Positions 8,529-17,479 of a stretch of 53,551 bases of DNA are shown piece by piece; the first letter of the stretch is position 1, and each line of letters starts with the position of its first letter. The position numbers and the translations under genes were made by a program. This stretch comes from an uncultured Clostridia bacterium (GTDB taxonomy: Bacteria > Bacillota > Clostridia > Oscillospirales > Acutalibacteraceae). The stretch is taken from NCBI GenBank assembly GCA_946493765.1, contig CAMMAZ010000008.1:1-53551 (forward strand), read 5' to 3'. The notes beneath the pieces are model-generated. The model had not been told where the DNA came from and searched no databases. It saw nothing but the letters and a program-made list of their open reading frames with translations.

Positions 8529-9839
8529 ATGCCTACAAACGAAAATAAAATGATCTGTTGTTCGTTTTGCGGAAGAAATGAAAATCAGGTGCGCCAGCTG
8601 GTCAAAGGCGGCAAAGATGTTTTCATCTGCGACGAGTGCATCCTGTTATGCTGCGACGTGATCGGCTTGGACGTGGATCAGCATCGCCGCTTGCCAAAGG
8701 TGAGTGCGGCGGATCCCGAAGCATTTACGATCAAAAAGCCGGCGGAACTCAAAGCCATTCTGGACGATTATGTGATCGGTCAGGAGCAAGCGAAGAAAAC
8801 ATTATGCGTTTCCGTGTATAATCATTATAAACGGATCCGGCAGCAGGCAGCCGGAACAGACGGTGTGGAGATCGGAAAAAGCAATATTTTGCTTGTCGGT
8901 CCGACCGGTGTCGGTAAAACGCTGTTGGCACAGACGCTTGCCAAAGCGCTGGATGTTCCGTTTGCTATTACCGATGCGACGACATTGACGGAAGCCGGCT
9001 ATGTCGGTGAGGATGTTGAGAACATTCTTTTGCGTTTGATCCAGAACGCAGATTATGATGTGGAACGTGCACAGCACGGCATTATTTATATCGATGAGAT
9101 CGATAAAATTGCCAGAAAATCAGAGAACACATCCATCACAAGAGATGTCAGCGGAGAAGGTGTGCAGCAGGCGCTTTTGAAGATCATCGAAGGCACGGTT
9201 TCCAATGTGCCGCCCGGCGGCGGACGCAAACACCCGCAACAGGAATTCATCCAGGTGGATACCTCGAATATTCTGTTTATCTGCGGCGGTGCGTTCGACG
9301 GGATCGAAAAAATCATCGAAAAGCGGATCGGTTCGAGTAAAACATTGGGCTTTGGTGCGAAACTGATCGATCAGGACGACGATGGATACACGCAGGAGCT
9401 CATGTCGCAGATCACCAATCAGGATCTGGTGAAATTCGGGCTGATTCCCGAACTGGTCGGACGTCTGCCGGTTGTCACGGGACTTAGTAAATTGGATGTC
9501 GACGATATGATCCGGATCATGACCGAACCGAAAAACGCGGTTATCAAGCAGTATGTTGAGCTGTTTAAAATGGATGGGGTGGAACTCGTCTTTGAACCCG
9601 ATGCGCTCAAAGCGATTGCGGAAGAAACCATCAAACGGAAAACCGGCGCCAGAGGTCTGCGTTCGATTCTGGAGGAGGTTTTGCAGGAATCTATGTTCCA
9701 TGTCCCGTCAGACATCACGATTTCCAAGGTGATTGTCAACCAGGACTGCGTGCTGCATAAAGCGCAGCCGGAATATCAAAAATTATCGGGGGCGTCGCCT
9801 GCGAAGCTGCCGTCGAAAACACGTAAAAAAGCACAATAG
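8529..9839 (+). CDS. clpX: ATP-dependent Clp protease ATP-binding subunit ClpX
   Basis: ClpX is the AAA+ unfoldase that delivers substrates to ClpP. An N-terminal C4 zinc-binding domain (Cys 11, 14, 34, 37) is followed by Walker A GPTGVGKT, pore loop GYVGED, Walker [11 protein letters not shown] and the C-terminal small domain ([11 protein letters not shown]). The ClpP-docking loop reads LGF (in KTLGFGAK) rather than the more usual IGF. Length (436 aa) is normal. The SD AGGGGG precedes the ATG. Confidence 0.98.
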   Translation: MPTNENKMICCSFCGRNENQVRQLVKGGKDVFICDECILLCCDVIGLDVDQHRRLPKVSAADPEAFTIKKPAELKAILDDYVIGQEQAKKTLCVSVYNHYKRIRQQAAGTDGVEIGKSNILLVGPTGVGKTLLAQTLAKALDVPFAITDATTLTEAGYVGEDVENILLRLIQNADYDVERAQHGIIYIDEIDKIARKSENTSITRDVSGEGVQQALLKIIEGTVSNVPPGGGRKHPQQEFIQVDTSNILFICGGAFDGIEKIIEKRIGSSKTLGFGAKLIDQDDDGYTQELMSQITNQDLVKFGLIPELVGRLPVVTGLSKLDVDDMIRIMTEPKNAVIKQYVELFKMDGVELVFEPDALKAIAEETIKRKTGARGLRSILEEVLQESMFHVPSDITISKVIVNQDCVLHKAQPEYQKLSGASPAKLPSKTRKKAQ

Positions 9840-9865
9840 AACATGTGATATGAGGAGGAAATCTT

Positions 9866-12013
9866 ATGCGGAGAGTGTTTTCTGTTATAGGATTTTCTTT
9901 TCTGTTTACCAGCTTTTGCTGTGCCTGTCTCGGACTGCAGTTTGCCGTTTGGTGCGCTGTGATCGCATTTGTGTGTTTTACGGCCGGTATGCTGTTCCGT
10001 CGGATAAGGCTGGTTCCGGCTATTCCGGTCGTGCTGTTATGTATTTGCCTTGCCAGTGTCAACAGCGCGCTGCGCATTGGACTGGATGTGCAGAAAACGC
10101 TGGAACTGTCCGGCAAAACCGAACAGGTGACAGCGCAGCTTATCAGCAATCCGGTGCGGGATTCTTATTATGAATATACCTTTCAGACGTTATCGGTCGG
10201 AGCGGAAGCGCAAAAACAATCTTTTCGGTTTGTTTTATATTCCAAAGAATCGTTGTTTATCGAGCCGTATGATCAAATCAGCGGGCAGCTGACTTTTTCG
10301 GATGAACTGACAAATAAGCATTTTGATTATGGAAAAGGAATCTATCTGACATCCGTGATCTTCTCACCGGACAGCGTGCAGGTGATCCACACAGATGCAA
10401 AACATCCGCTTGCCGCGATTTTGCGGTTGCAGAAAAGCTGTGAATCGATTGTGACAAAGGAAATTGGCGGCGATGCGGCGGGTTTGATGAATGGGCTGTT
10501 GTTTTCGGATAAATCCGGCATGTCGGACACGATCTATGAAAATTTCCGGAAATGCGGACTGCTGCATACCACCGCAGTTTCCGGCATGCATGTTTCCCTT
10601 TTGACCGGCGCGCTCTTTTCCGTTTTGCTGCTTCTCGGCTTTTCCCGGCGCAAAAGTGCGGTCGTGATGATCGTGTTTGTCCTGTTTTATATGACGCTGA
10701 TCGGTTTTTCCTATTCCGTTGTGCGTTCCGGCATCATGATGATCACGCTGTTTGCGGCATACCTATTCAAGCGGCAGGGCGATTCGCTCAACGCGTTGGG
10801 ACTGTCCGCACTGATCATCGTGTTGATCCACCCATATGCAGCGATTGACGTTAGTTTTCTGTTATCTTTTTTCGCAACGCTCGGGATGATGCTGTTATTC
10901 GCGCCGCTGTCGCGATTTTTAGCGCCAAAATTGCCGAGTCGGTTTTGTTTTGCAGTTTTAGCGCCGCTGGTGCAGACACTTTGCGCGACCGTGTTTATCC
11001 TGCCGATCTATTATTACTTTTTCGGAACGGTGCCGCTGCTGTCTCCCATCGCGAATCTTTTGACGATTCCGCTGATCACAGTGGCTATTTTATTGGGCCT
11101 TTGCTGCCTTCTTGTTTTCTTCATTCCGGGTGTGTCTTTCCTTCTTTTCACCGCTACGCGGGTGATTCTGAATCTGGTGATCGGTATCACCGACTTTTTG
11201 GCGTCGCTCGGTTTGCCTGAATGGAATATTGGGTCCGATGCGTTCGGTCTGTTTCTTGCAGCGTCGCTTTTGCTGATTGCAGCCGCTTACTTTTTGGTGC
11301 TGAAAGGAAAATTGCATATCCGCCGCGCAGTGCAATGCACAGCCGCACTTTGCGCCGTGATGCTTGCAGTGACGCTCGGCGCCAACGCATTCTTATTTCA
11401 AAACAGCGCTTCGCTGTTCGTGCTGGACAGCGGAGAGGCGCTATGTGCTGTTGTGCAAAAGGGAAATGAAGCGGTGGTGATCGGCGGGGATGATAAAAGC
11501 GCAGGCTACCAGCTCGACCGATTGGTGCAAAAGAAGAATATTGTAAAAATCACAGCCTGGATCGTACCCTTTGCAGAAAATGGGGATTTTCATTTAAGCG
11601 AAAGTATGTTAAAATATAAGCCGGAACAGATCTATGTGTCCGGCGAAGAAAATGTGAACGCAAATGCGCAACCGCTTCCGACAGAAAGAATCACGCTGTT
11701 TGACGGCTGTTTTGCGCAAAGTGATGCGGAAGCTACTGCTCTGCATTTGCAAATACAGAATGTTTCAATTTTGTTTGTGGATCGTGAAACCAAAACACAG
11801 AAAATTTCTTTTTCACAGCCGGATATTCTGGTGTTGACAGGCTTGTATCCGCAAGAGGAATATCTGCTGCAGCCGGACTGCACATTGCTGTGCAACGAAA
11901 GCGACCGCAACCAGCCGTTTGGGACGTCCAAAACGATCGCGGTACATCAGAATGGAAATGTAGAAACCCTGATCACCGCACAGCGGGGCTATCGATTCAA
12001 AAAATGTATTTAG
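9866..12013 (+). CDS. comEC: ComEC/Rec2-family membrane protein, degenerate C-terminal domain
   Basis: ComEC forms the inner-membrane channel for single-stranded DNA in natural transformation. Three N-terminal membrane segments precede a soluble loop. The competence core follows (about residues 190-450) with the motif LLHTTAVSGMHVSLLTG and many hydrophobic helices. After a last membrane stretch (about 475-510) the C-terminal part (about 510-715) occupies the place of the metallo-beta-lactamase domain. It still begins FVLDSGEALCAVV, but no HxHxDH metal motif is present. The ATG follows GAGGAGGAAA. The gene precedes holA, as often in Firmicutes. Confidence 0.9.
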   Translation: MRRVFSVIGFSFLFTSFCCACLGLQFAVWCAVIAFVCFTAGMLFRRIRLVPAIPVVLLCICLASVNSALRIGLDVQKTLELSGKTEQVTAQLISNPVRDSYYEYTFQTLSVGAEAQKQSFRFVLYSKESLFIEPYDQISGQLTFSDELTNKHFDYGKGIYLTSVIFSPDSVQVIHTDAKHPLAAILRLQKSCESIVTKEIGGDAAGLMNGLLFSDKSGMSDTIYENFRKCGLLHTTAVSGMHVSLLTGALFSVLLLLGFSRRKSAVVMIVFVLFYMTLIGFSYSVVRSGIMMITLFAAYLFKRQGDSLNALGLSALIIVLIHPYAAIDVSFLLSFFATLGMMLLFAPLSRFLAPKLPSRFCFAVLAPLVQTLCATVFILPIYYYFFGTVPLLSPIANLLTIPLITVAILLGLCCLLVFFIPGVSFLLFTATRVILNLVIGITDFLASLGLPEWNIGSDAFGLFLAASLLLIAAAYFLVLKGKLHIRRAVQCTAALCAVMLAVTLGANAFLFQNSASLFVLDSGEALCAVVQKGNEAVVIGGDDKSAGYQLDRLVQKKNIVKITAWIVPFAENGDFHLSESMLKYKPEQIYVSGEENVNANAQPLPTERITLFDGCFAQSDAEATALHLQIQNVSILFVDRETKTQKISFSQPDILVLTGLYPQEEYLLQPDCTLLCNESDRNQPFGTSKTIAVHQNGNVETLITAQRGYRFKKCI

Positions 12014-12031
12014 CAGAAAGGCGGGAAAAAT

Positions 12032-13081
12032 ATGCCAGTGCGCACACAAGCAGAGCTGAAAGCACAGATAAAGGAGGGTGTGTTTGACCGCTTTTATCTG
12101 ATTTTCGGAGAAGATCAATATTATAAGCAATATTTTGTCCGCAAAATCTTGTCCGCCGCCGTGCAGACATTGCCGGAAATGAATATTTCCAAATATGACG
12201 GGCAGACGACTGATATGCAAACAATTGCAGACGATGTGCTGCAAACGCCGGTCATGTCGGAATATCGCTGTGTTTTGCTGACGGATTTTGATGCCAATCA
12301 AAAAAGCGAAAACGATCTGAAGGATTTAAAACAGATCCTATCTGATCTGCCGGAAAGCACGGTGCTGCTTTTTTATTGCGACACGGTAGAACTGAATCCG
12401 AAAAAACCGGGAAAATGGAAAAGCATCATCACGGCTGCGGAAAAACAGGGTGCAGTTGTCGACTGCGCTTATAAAACAGTCAGCGAATTAACAAAAATAC
12501 TATGTGCGCTTGCAACCCGCCGCAAATCCGCATTATCCGCCGCGAATGCGAAATATCTGATCGAGCTTTGCGGAAGAGACTATCAGGTCTTGCAGATGGA
12601 AGTGGAAAAGCTTAGCGCTTATAAAGCGGGGCAAGAAATTCAAAAAGAGGATATCGAAAAGCTGTCGGTCAAGGTGGTGGATGCCAATCAGTATGCGTTG
12701 CCCAAAGCGCTGTTTGCCCTGCAGACCGGAAAAGCCGTTGAACTGATCGGCGAACTGTTTAACGCCCGGGTGGAACCGGTGGTGATTTTAAGCGTTTTGA
12801 TCGATGCTTTTGTGGACGCTTACCGCGCCAAAGCAGCTGTTTCAGCCGGTGTGCAGCCGGCCGCCGCAGCCGGACTGTTCGGCTATGCGAAAAACAGGGC
12901 GTTTGTTTTGGAAAATGCGGCGGTCACTGCGAAAAAAACGCCTGTTTTTGTGCTGCGTGACTGTCTGGAGCTTTTGGCCCAAGCGGATAAAACATTGAAA
13001 ACAACAGCTTCCGATCCCCGGTTTTTATTGGAGAAAACGGCGATCCAGCTGATTGAAAAGTTGAGGCGACAAAACGGATGA
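12032..13081 (+). CDS. holA: DNA polymerase III subunit delta
   Basis: The delta subunit is the clamp-loader wrench that opens the sliding clamp. The N-terminal segment YLIFGEDQYYKQYFVRKI matches the family start. A middle block of NAKYLIELCGRDYQVLQMEVEKL and the VVDANQYALPKALFAL region fit domain II and III. Length (349 aa) is typical. The ATG follows GGCGGG. Its stop overlaps the next start (ATGA), so translation is probably coupled. Confidence 0.92.
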   Translation: MPVRTQAELKAQIKEGVFDRFYLIFGEDQYYKQYFVRKILSAAVQTLPEMNISKYDGQTTDMQTIADDVLQTPVMSEYRCVLLTDFDANQKSENDLKDLKQILSDLPESTVLLFYCDTVELNPKKPGKWKSIITAAEKQGAVVDCAYKTVSELTKILCALATRRKSALSAANAKYLIELCGRDYQVLQMEVEKLSAYKAGQEIQKEDIEKLSVKVVDANQYALPKALFALQTGKAVELIGELFNARVEPVVILSVLIDAFVDAYRAKAAVSAGVQPAAAAGLFGYAKNRAFVLENAAVTAKKTPVFVLRDCLELLAQADKTLKTTASDPRFLLEKTAIQLIEKLRRQNG

Positions 13082-13707
13082 TCAAAGTGCAGCAAGCGGT
13101 GATCGTGGAAGGAAAATATGATAAGATTCGATTGGAGAACATCATTGATGCGCCGATCATCACGACAAACGGGTTTTCGATTTTTAAAGATAAACAAAAG
13201 ATGGCTTATATCCGAAAATTAGCGGAAAAACGGGGCATTATTATTTTGACCGATTCTGATTCCGCCGGTTTTTTGATCCGTTCGCATATCGGCGGCAGCC
13301 TGCCCAAAGACCGGGTCAAGCATGTGTATATTCCGGATATTTTCGGAAAGGAAAAGCGAAAGGCACATGCTTCCGCCGAAGGAAAGCTGGGAGTGGAAGG
13401 CATTTCGGACGCCGTGCTAATAAAGGCATTTGAAAAAGCCGGCGTTACCGGTGTGCAGCAAACGGATGAAAAAACGCACGGCATCTCAAAAGCCGATCTG
13501 TTTGAAGCGGGCGTTTATGGCAGGGAGGGGTCTGCCGCTTTACGGGCGCGGCTTTTAAAAGATTTGGATTTGCCGGAAAATTTATCGGTTAACGGCATGC
13601 TGAAAGCGTTGAACATTTTTATGACCTACGACGCGTTTATCGATTGCGTGCAAAACTTGAAGTCCGGGAGGGACGGCGTTGGAAGAACGACTGCAAACCT
13701 TAAATAA
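13078..13707 (+). CDS. rnmV: Toprim-domain ribonuclease M5-like protein
   Basis: The protein (209 aa) has an N-terminal Toprim domain: VIVEGKYDKIRLENI, then TNGFSI, and IILTDSDSAG with the conserved acidic pair. RNase M5 of this architecture matures 5S rRNA in Bacillus, and the segment GVEGISDAVLIKAFEKA resembles it. A C-terminal helical region follows. It overlaps holA by 4 nt and uvrC by 29 nt. In Bacillus rnmV is next to rRNA-modification genes, so the context here differs and function is inferred from sequence alone. Confidence 0.78.
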   Translation: MIKVQQAVIVEGKYDKIRLENIIDAPIITTNGFSIFKDKQKMAYIRKLAEKRGIIILTDSDSAGFLIRSHIGGSLPKDRVKHVYIPDIFGKEKRKAHASAEGKLGVEGISDAVLIKAFEKAGVTGVQQTDEKTHGISKADLFEAGVYGREGSAALRARLLKDLDLPENLSVNGMLKALNIFMTYDAFIDCVQNLKSGRDGVGRTTANLK

Positions 13708-15505
13708 AAAAGCCAATGAACTGCCGCTGCTGCCCGGTGTGTATATCATGCGGGGTAAGGATAAAAAAATCATTTATATCGGCAAGGCCAAAATTCTCAA
13801 AAACCGGGTGACACAGTATTTCCGAAGCCAGGAACGCCACAATGAAAAGGTGCGCCAGATGGTGGCGCATGTGCAGGATTTTGATTATATCATCTGCGAC
13901 AGTGAATTTGAAGCGCTGATTCTGGAAGCGTCGCTGATCAAGCAGAATAACCCAAAATATAATATTAAATTAAAGGACGACAAAGGCTATCACTACATCC
14001 ACATTACCGATGAAAAATGGAAACGTATTTCCGAGGAAAAGATGCCGCTGCCGGATGGGGAAAACATAGGCCCTTTTAATTCCAGCAGCATTGTCCGCCA
14101 ATCGCTGGATGAAGCGAAGAAAATCTATAAGCTGCCGCTTTGCAGCAAATCCTTTTCCGACGATATGAAAAAAACACGGCCTTGTTTGAACCATTTTATC
14201 GGTTTGTGTCAGGCGCCCTGCGCCGGTAAGGTGACCTATGCGGAGTATATCGATTCGGTCAACGGCGCGATCGAATTTTTAAAAAAAGGTTCATCGGAAA
14301 CGGTGAAGGTGTTAACGCAGCGCATGAACGATTGCGCGGAAAGGTTGGAATTTGAAAAGGCGGCAAAACTGCGGGATAAAATCAATGCGATCCATAAGAT
14401 CGTTGAAAAACAAAAGGTGGTATTGACCAAAATCGATCATGCGGACGTGGTCGCTTTTGTCAAAGGACAAAAAAACGCCTGCTTTGAGGTATTTCGTTTT
14501 CGCGGCGGTTCGCTTTGCGACCGGGAACACTTTTTTGTTGACAGCGCAACGGAAGACAGCGAGGCGCGATCGCAGTTTTTGTTCCAATATTATTCCATGC
14601 GTGCGGATATTCCGCAAAAAATCATAACCGACGGCGCGGTACAAAGCGCGCAGCAGTTAGAACAATGGCTGTCGGAAAAAAGCGGGAAACGCACTTCGAT
14701 CACCATCCCGCAAAAAGGGGAATCAAAACAGCTGCTGGAAATGTGCCGTTCCAATGCTGCGGAACGGGTGGCGCAAAAGGAAGGGCGCGCGCTGCATGAA
14801 GCGGCGGTGCTGGATGAACTGCGCGCGCTTTTGGGACTCAATAAGATCCCGGAATATATCGAAGCCTATGATATTTCCAATACCGCCGGGCAGGATAATG
14901 TTGCAGGCATGGTTGTTTTTAAAAACGGAAAACCGCTGAAAAAGGCTTATCGCAAATTTGCGATTAAAAGCTTTGAAGGGCAGGATGATTATGCGTCGAT
15001 GCGGGAGGTGTTGACCCGCCGCATGCTTGAATATGAAGAACACCGGCCGCAGGACAGCGGTTTTGGCAGACTGCCGGACGTTATTTTGATCGACGGCGGT
15101 ATCGGGCAGCTGCACGCCGTGCTGCCGGTTTTAGAGAAGTATCAGATGCAGGATCATGTTTTCGGCATGGTGAAGGATTCGCATCATAAAACCAGAGCGC
15201 TGGTCGGTCGGGACGGCGAAATTGCAATCAAACCGACAAGAATGGTGTTTAAACTGATCACAGAAATTCAGGATGAGGTGCACCGGTTTTCGGTCGCATA
15301 TCATCACCAAAAAGCATCGAACCGCACTTTCTCCCTGCAGCTGACGGCGATCGAGGGCATCGGAAAGACAAAAGCGGAAAATTTAATGAAGCATTTTAAA
15401 AGTTTGAACGCCGTGGCGGCTGCGGATATAGACGCCTTAAAAGAAGTGCAGGGGATCACCGAGAAAAACGCGCAGGCGATCTATGATTTTTACCATCGAT
15501 TTTAG
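13679..15505 (+). CDS. uvrC: Excinuclease ABC subunit C
   Basis: UvrC makes the two incisions in nucleotide excision repair. Domains in order: GIY-YIG nuclease (LPGVYIM, IIYIGKAKILKNRV), UVR motif (about 205-240), UvrC homology/RNase H-like domain (YDISNTAGQDNVAGMVVF, LIDGGIGQLHAV), and a C-terminal double helix-hairpin-helix (IEGIGKTKAE, VQGITEKNAQ). The 608-aa length is normal. The start is TTG 13679, preceded by GGGAGGGA with 6-nt spacing inside rnmV; no better start exists before the GIY domain. Confidence 0.96.
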   Translation: MEERLQTLNKKANELPLLPGVYIMRGKDKKIIYIGKAKILKNRVTQYFRSQERHNEKVRQMVAHVQDFDYIICDSEFEALILEASLIKQNNPKYNIKLKDDKGYHYIHITDEKWKRISEEKMPLPDGENIGPFNSSSIVRQSLDEAKKIYKLPLCSKSFSDDMKKTRPCLNHFIGLCQAPCAGKVTYAEYIDSVNGAIEFLKKGSSETVKVLTQRMNDCAERLEFEKAAKLRDKINAIHKIVEKQKVVLTKIDHADVVAFVKGQKNACFEVFRFRGGSLCDREHFFVDSATEDSEARSQFLFQYYSMRADIPQKIITDGAVQSAQQLEQWLSEKSGKRTSITIPQKGESKQLLEMCRSNAAERVAQKEGRALHEAAVLDELRALLGLNKIPEYIEAYDISNTAGQDNVAGMVVFKNGKPLKKAYRKFAIKSFEGQDDYASMREVLTRRMLEYEEHRPQDSGFGRLPDVILIDGGIGQLHAVLPVLEKYQMQDHVFGMVKDSHHKTRALVGRDGEIAIKPTRMVFKLITEIQDEVHRFSVAYHHQKASNRTFSLQLTAIEGIGKTKAENLMKHFKSLNAVAAADIDALKEVQGITEKNAQAIYDFYHRF

Positions 15506-15543
15506 CAAAATCACCGCACCTGCAACCAAAATGAAAAAAACAG

Positions 15544-15573
15544 TTGACAAACAGGTGCTTTTAGTGCGATAAT
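15544..15573 (+). promoter_or_regulatory. Promoter of rsmD-coaD unit
   Basis: -35 TTGACA (15544-15549) and -10 GATAAT (15568-15573) have an 18-bp spacer. A TATAAT at 15573-15578 is also present but would need a 23-bp spacer. Confidence 0.65.
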
Positions 15574-15598
15574 ATAATATATTGTTTTGGAGTTTTAT

Positions 15599-16144
15599 AT
15601 GAGAGTCATAACAGGTTCCGCAAGAGGAAAAAAACTTTTGACGTTGGAAGGGCAGGATGTCCGGCCGACAGTGGCGCGGGTCAAAGAAGGAATTTTCAGC
15701 GCAATTCAATTTGATATTGAAGGCAGAAAAGTGCTGGATCTATTCGCGGGTTCCGGGCAGCTTGGTATTGAGGCATTAAGCCGCGGCGCACAGCTTTGCG
15801 TGTTTGTGGATAACAGTGCGCGGTCGTTGGATGTGGTGAAAGAAAATCTCAAATCCTGTGGTCTGCTGGAAAACGCACGGGTGGTGCAAAGCGATGCACT
15901 GGCATTTATTAACGGGCGGACGGAACTGTTCGATATTGTTTTTTTGGATCCGCCTTATGCTGGCGATTTGTTGGAACGCGTATTAAAACAATTGGAACCT
16001 TGTTTGTCGGCGCATGGCATGGTTTTGTGCGAGCATGCGGCCGCAAATCAGCTGCAAGACAATTATGGTAGTCTTGTCAAGCAAAAAGATTATCGGTATG
16101 GAAAAGTCTGTGTCCGGTTGTATCGCCGCGAACCCAGAGCGTAA
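15599..16144 (+). CDS. rsmD: 16S rRNA (guanine-N2-)-methyltransferase RsmD
   Basis: RsmD methylates G966 (E. coli numbering) of 16S rRNA using S-adenosylmethionine. It begins RVITGSARGKKL, which is typical. The SAM site is DLFAGSGQLGIEALSRGA (about 46-63) and the catalytic motif is FLDPPYAG. I start it at ATG 15599, with GGAG 6 nt upstream; this gives 181 aa. coaD follows about 40 nt later, a pairing seen in many Firmicutes. Confidence 0.95.
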   Translation: MRVITGSARGKKLLTLEGQDVRPTVARVKEGIFSAIQFDIEGRKVLDLFAGSGQLGIEALSRGAQLCVFVDNSARSLDVVKENLKSCGLLENARVVQSDALAFINGRTELFDIVFLDPPYAGDLLERVLKQLEPCLSAHGMVLCEHAAANQLQDNYGSLVKQKDYRYGKVCVRLYRREPRA

Positions 16145-16185
16145 AATGACCGCAGCATCCAAAACATAAAATTGCAGGGGAAAGG

Positions 16186-16692
16186 ATGGTTGTGGTGGCA
16201 AATCAAAAAATTGCCGTCTGTCCCGGGAGTTTTGATCCGATCACATGGGGCCATGTTGATATTATTCGCCGTGCGGCGGCAATGTTCGATCAGGTGATCG
16301 TTGTGGTGATGATTAACTCCGGGAAACATCCAAGTTTCACGGCGCAGGAACGAGTGGAGATGATCAAACGCTGCACCAAGGATATTGCGCATGTGACGGT
16401 GGATGTATATGAAGGGCTGCTTGCCGAATATGTGCGGCTGAAAAAAGCGCACGCCATTGTCAGAGGACTGCGTGCGGTTTCGGACTTTGAATATGAATTT
16501 CAAATGGCGCTGACCAACAAAAAACTGAATCAGGATGCGGAAACGGTTTTCTTTACCACCAGGGCGGAAAATATGTATTTGAGTTCTTCGATTGTCAGGT
16601 CCATTGCAAGTATGAACGGGGATATTTCAGACTTTGTTCCCGCATGCATACATGATGATATCAAAAAAAGATTTTCTAAGAAAGGAAGTTAG
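16186..16692 (+). CDS. coaD: Phosphopantetheine adenylyltransferase
   Basis: CoaD transfers AMP from ATP to 4'-phosphopantetheine in coenzyme A synthesis. The nucleotidyltransferase signature is PGSFDPITWGHVDII, and the C-terminal YLSSSIVRSIA is diagnostic. Length is about 165-168 aa. Three starts compete: ATG 16186 (AGGGG 5 nt upstream) and GTG 16192 or 16195 (AAAGGA upstream); the last would give MANQKIAVCPG. I list the longest. Confidence 0.95.
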   Translation: MVVVANQKIAVCPGSFDPITWGHVDIIRRAAAMFDQVIVVVMINSGKHPSFTAQERVEMIKRCTKDIAHVTVDVYEGLLAEYVRLKKAHAIVRGLRAVSDFEYEFQMALTNKKLNQDAETVFFTTRAENMYLSSSIVRSIASMNGDISDFVPACIHDDIKKRFSKKGS

Positions 16693-16696
16693 AAAT

Positions 16697-17164
16697 ATGA
16701 ATATTGAAGAGTTGCTGGATGAGATCGATGAATTGTTGGATAACTCCATGCGTTTTCCGGGCGGTAAACAAATTGTTCCTGCCGAAAAGCTTCGTGTGAT
16801 TCTGGACGATATTCGTTTGAATTTCCCACAGGAAATTAAGCAAGCGAAAGGTATTGTTGCAGAAAAGAATGATATTATTGCAACAGCAAAACGTGAATCG
16901 GAATCAATTGTCAAGGCTGCGGAGGAAAAAGCCCGTGCAATGGTAGCGCAGGAAGAAATTACCCGTCTTGCACAGGCGAAAGCCAGCGAAATTATATCTG
17001 CCGCACAGGTGAAAGCCAGAGATATGCGGCATGCTGCGCAGGAATTTGTGGATGATTTGATGAAACGCACAGACGAGGGGCTTACCCAGAATCTGGCAGA
17101 GGTTCGCAAAACGAGAGCGTCGTTGCACCAGCAGCGTCCTGCTGTTCCCATGCAGGGCGAATAA
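16697..17164 (+). CDS. Coiled-coil protein of unknown function downstream of coaD
   Basis: I cannot assign a function. From ATG 16697 (AAAGGA 10 nt upstream) it encodes 155 aa. The N-terminal part (about 1-45) is acidic. A long continuous helix follows (about 45-130), rich in Ala, Lys, Glu and Gln (AKRESESIVKAAEEKARAMVAQEEI). It recalls peripheral-stalk subunits of V/F-type ATPases, and such proteins are sometimes annotated ATPase, but no nucleotide-binding motif is present. It is likely cotranscribed with rsmD-coaD (gap 4 nt). A DivIVA-like or stalk-like structural role is only a guess. Confidence 0.75.
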   Translation: MNIEELLDEIDELLDNSMRFPGGKQIVPAEKLRVILDDIRLNFPQEIKQAKGIVAEKNDIIATAKRESESIVKAAEEKARAMVAQEEITRLAQAKASEIISAAQVKARDMRHAAQEFVDDLMKRTDEGLTQNLAEVRKTRASLHQQRPAVPMQGE

Positions 17165-17177
17165 TTGAAAATCAGCA

Positions 17178-17212
17178 AAAGCCGGACAGAACACGCTGTC
17201 CGGCTTTTTTTC
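17178..17212 (+). terminator. Intrinsic terminator after the coaD unit
   Basis: A perfect 12-bp stem AAAGCCGGACAG/CTGTCCGGCTTT (17178-17189 with 17196-17207) and a 6-nt loop are followed by a T-run. Confidence 0.92.
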
Positions 17213-17259
17213 AAAAAATATAAACCATCTATTTTGACGTGGATCGAAAATCTGTTCGG

Positions 17260-17296
17260 GAAGCGCACACAATATCTTGTGTGCGCTTCTTTTTTT
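17260..17296 (+). terminator. Second intrinsic terminator before mraZ
   Basis: A perfect 13-bp stem (17260-17272 with 17277-17289), loop TATC, is followed by a T-run of at least seven. It lies about 50 nt beyond the previous terminator and may be a backup that insulates the dcw cluster. Confidence 0.88.
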
Positions 17297-17352
17297 ATGC
17301 ACAAAAAAATATTTTTAAAAGGTTTGTGCCTAAAAAAAACTAAAAAATAGTA

Positions 17353-17381
17353 TTGAAATGGAGCTTTTGAAACCGTATAAT
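17353..17381 (+). promoter_or_regulatory. Promoter of the dcw cluster
   Basis: -35 TTGAAA (17353-17358) and -10 TATAAT (17376-17381) are spaced 17 bp. Transcription would start near 17388, right at the GTGGTG repeats. Confidence 0.85.
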
Positions 17382-17388
17382 TGAATCA

Positions 17389-17417
17389 AAAGTGGTGTGA
17401 AGTGGTGGAAAGTGGTG
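17389..17417 (+). promoter_or_regulatory. Putative MraZ operator: three GTGGTG repeats
   Basis: GTGGTG occurs at 17392-17397, 17402-17407 and 17412-17417, an exact 10-nt period, each preceded by AA. MraZ is known to bind short direct repeats spaced by one helical turn between its promoter and its gene; the Mycoplasma site AAAGTG-type repeat is very close. Location just after the -10 box suggests autorepression. Confidence 0.75.
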
Positions 17418-17479
17418 AATTTGAACATTTTCCACCAAGTTTTCAACACATTGCCAGGCAGGAGAAGGGACAGCCGATT

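Noticed and set aside
15543..15578. TATAAT at 15573-15578 as the -10 box of rsmD.
   Set aside because: Its spacer to TTGACA is 23 bp; GATAAT at 15568 with 18 bp fits better.
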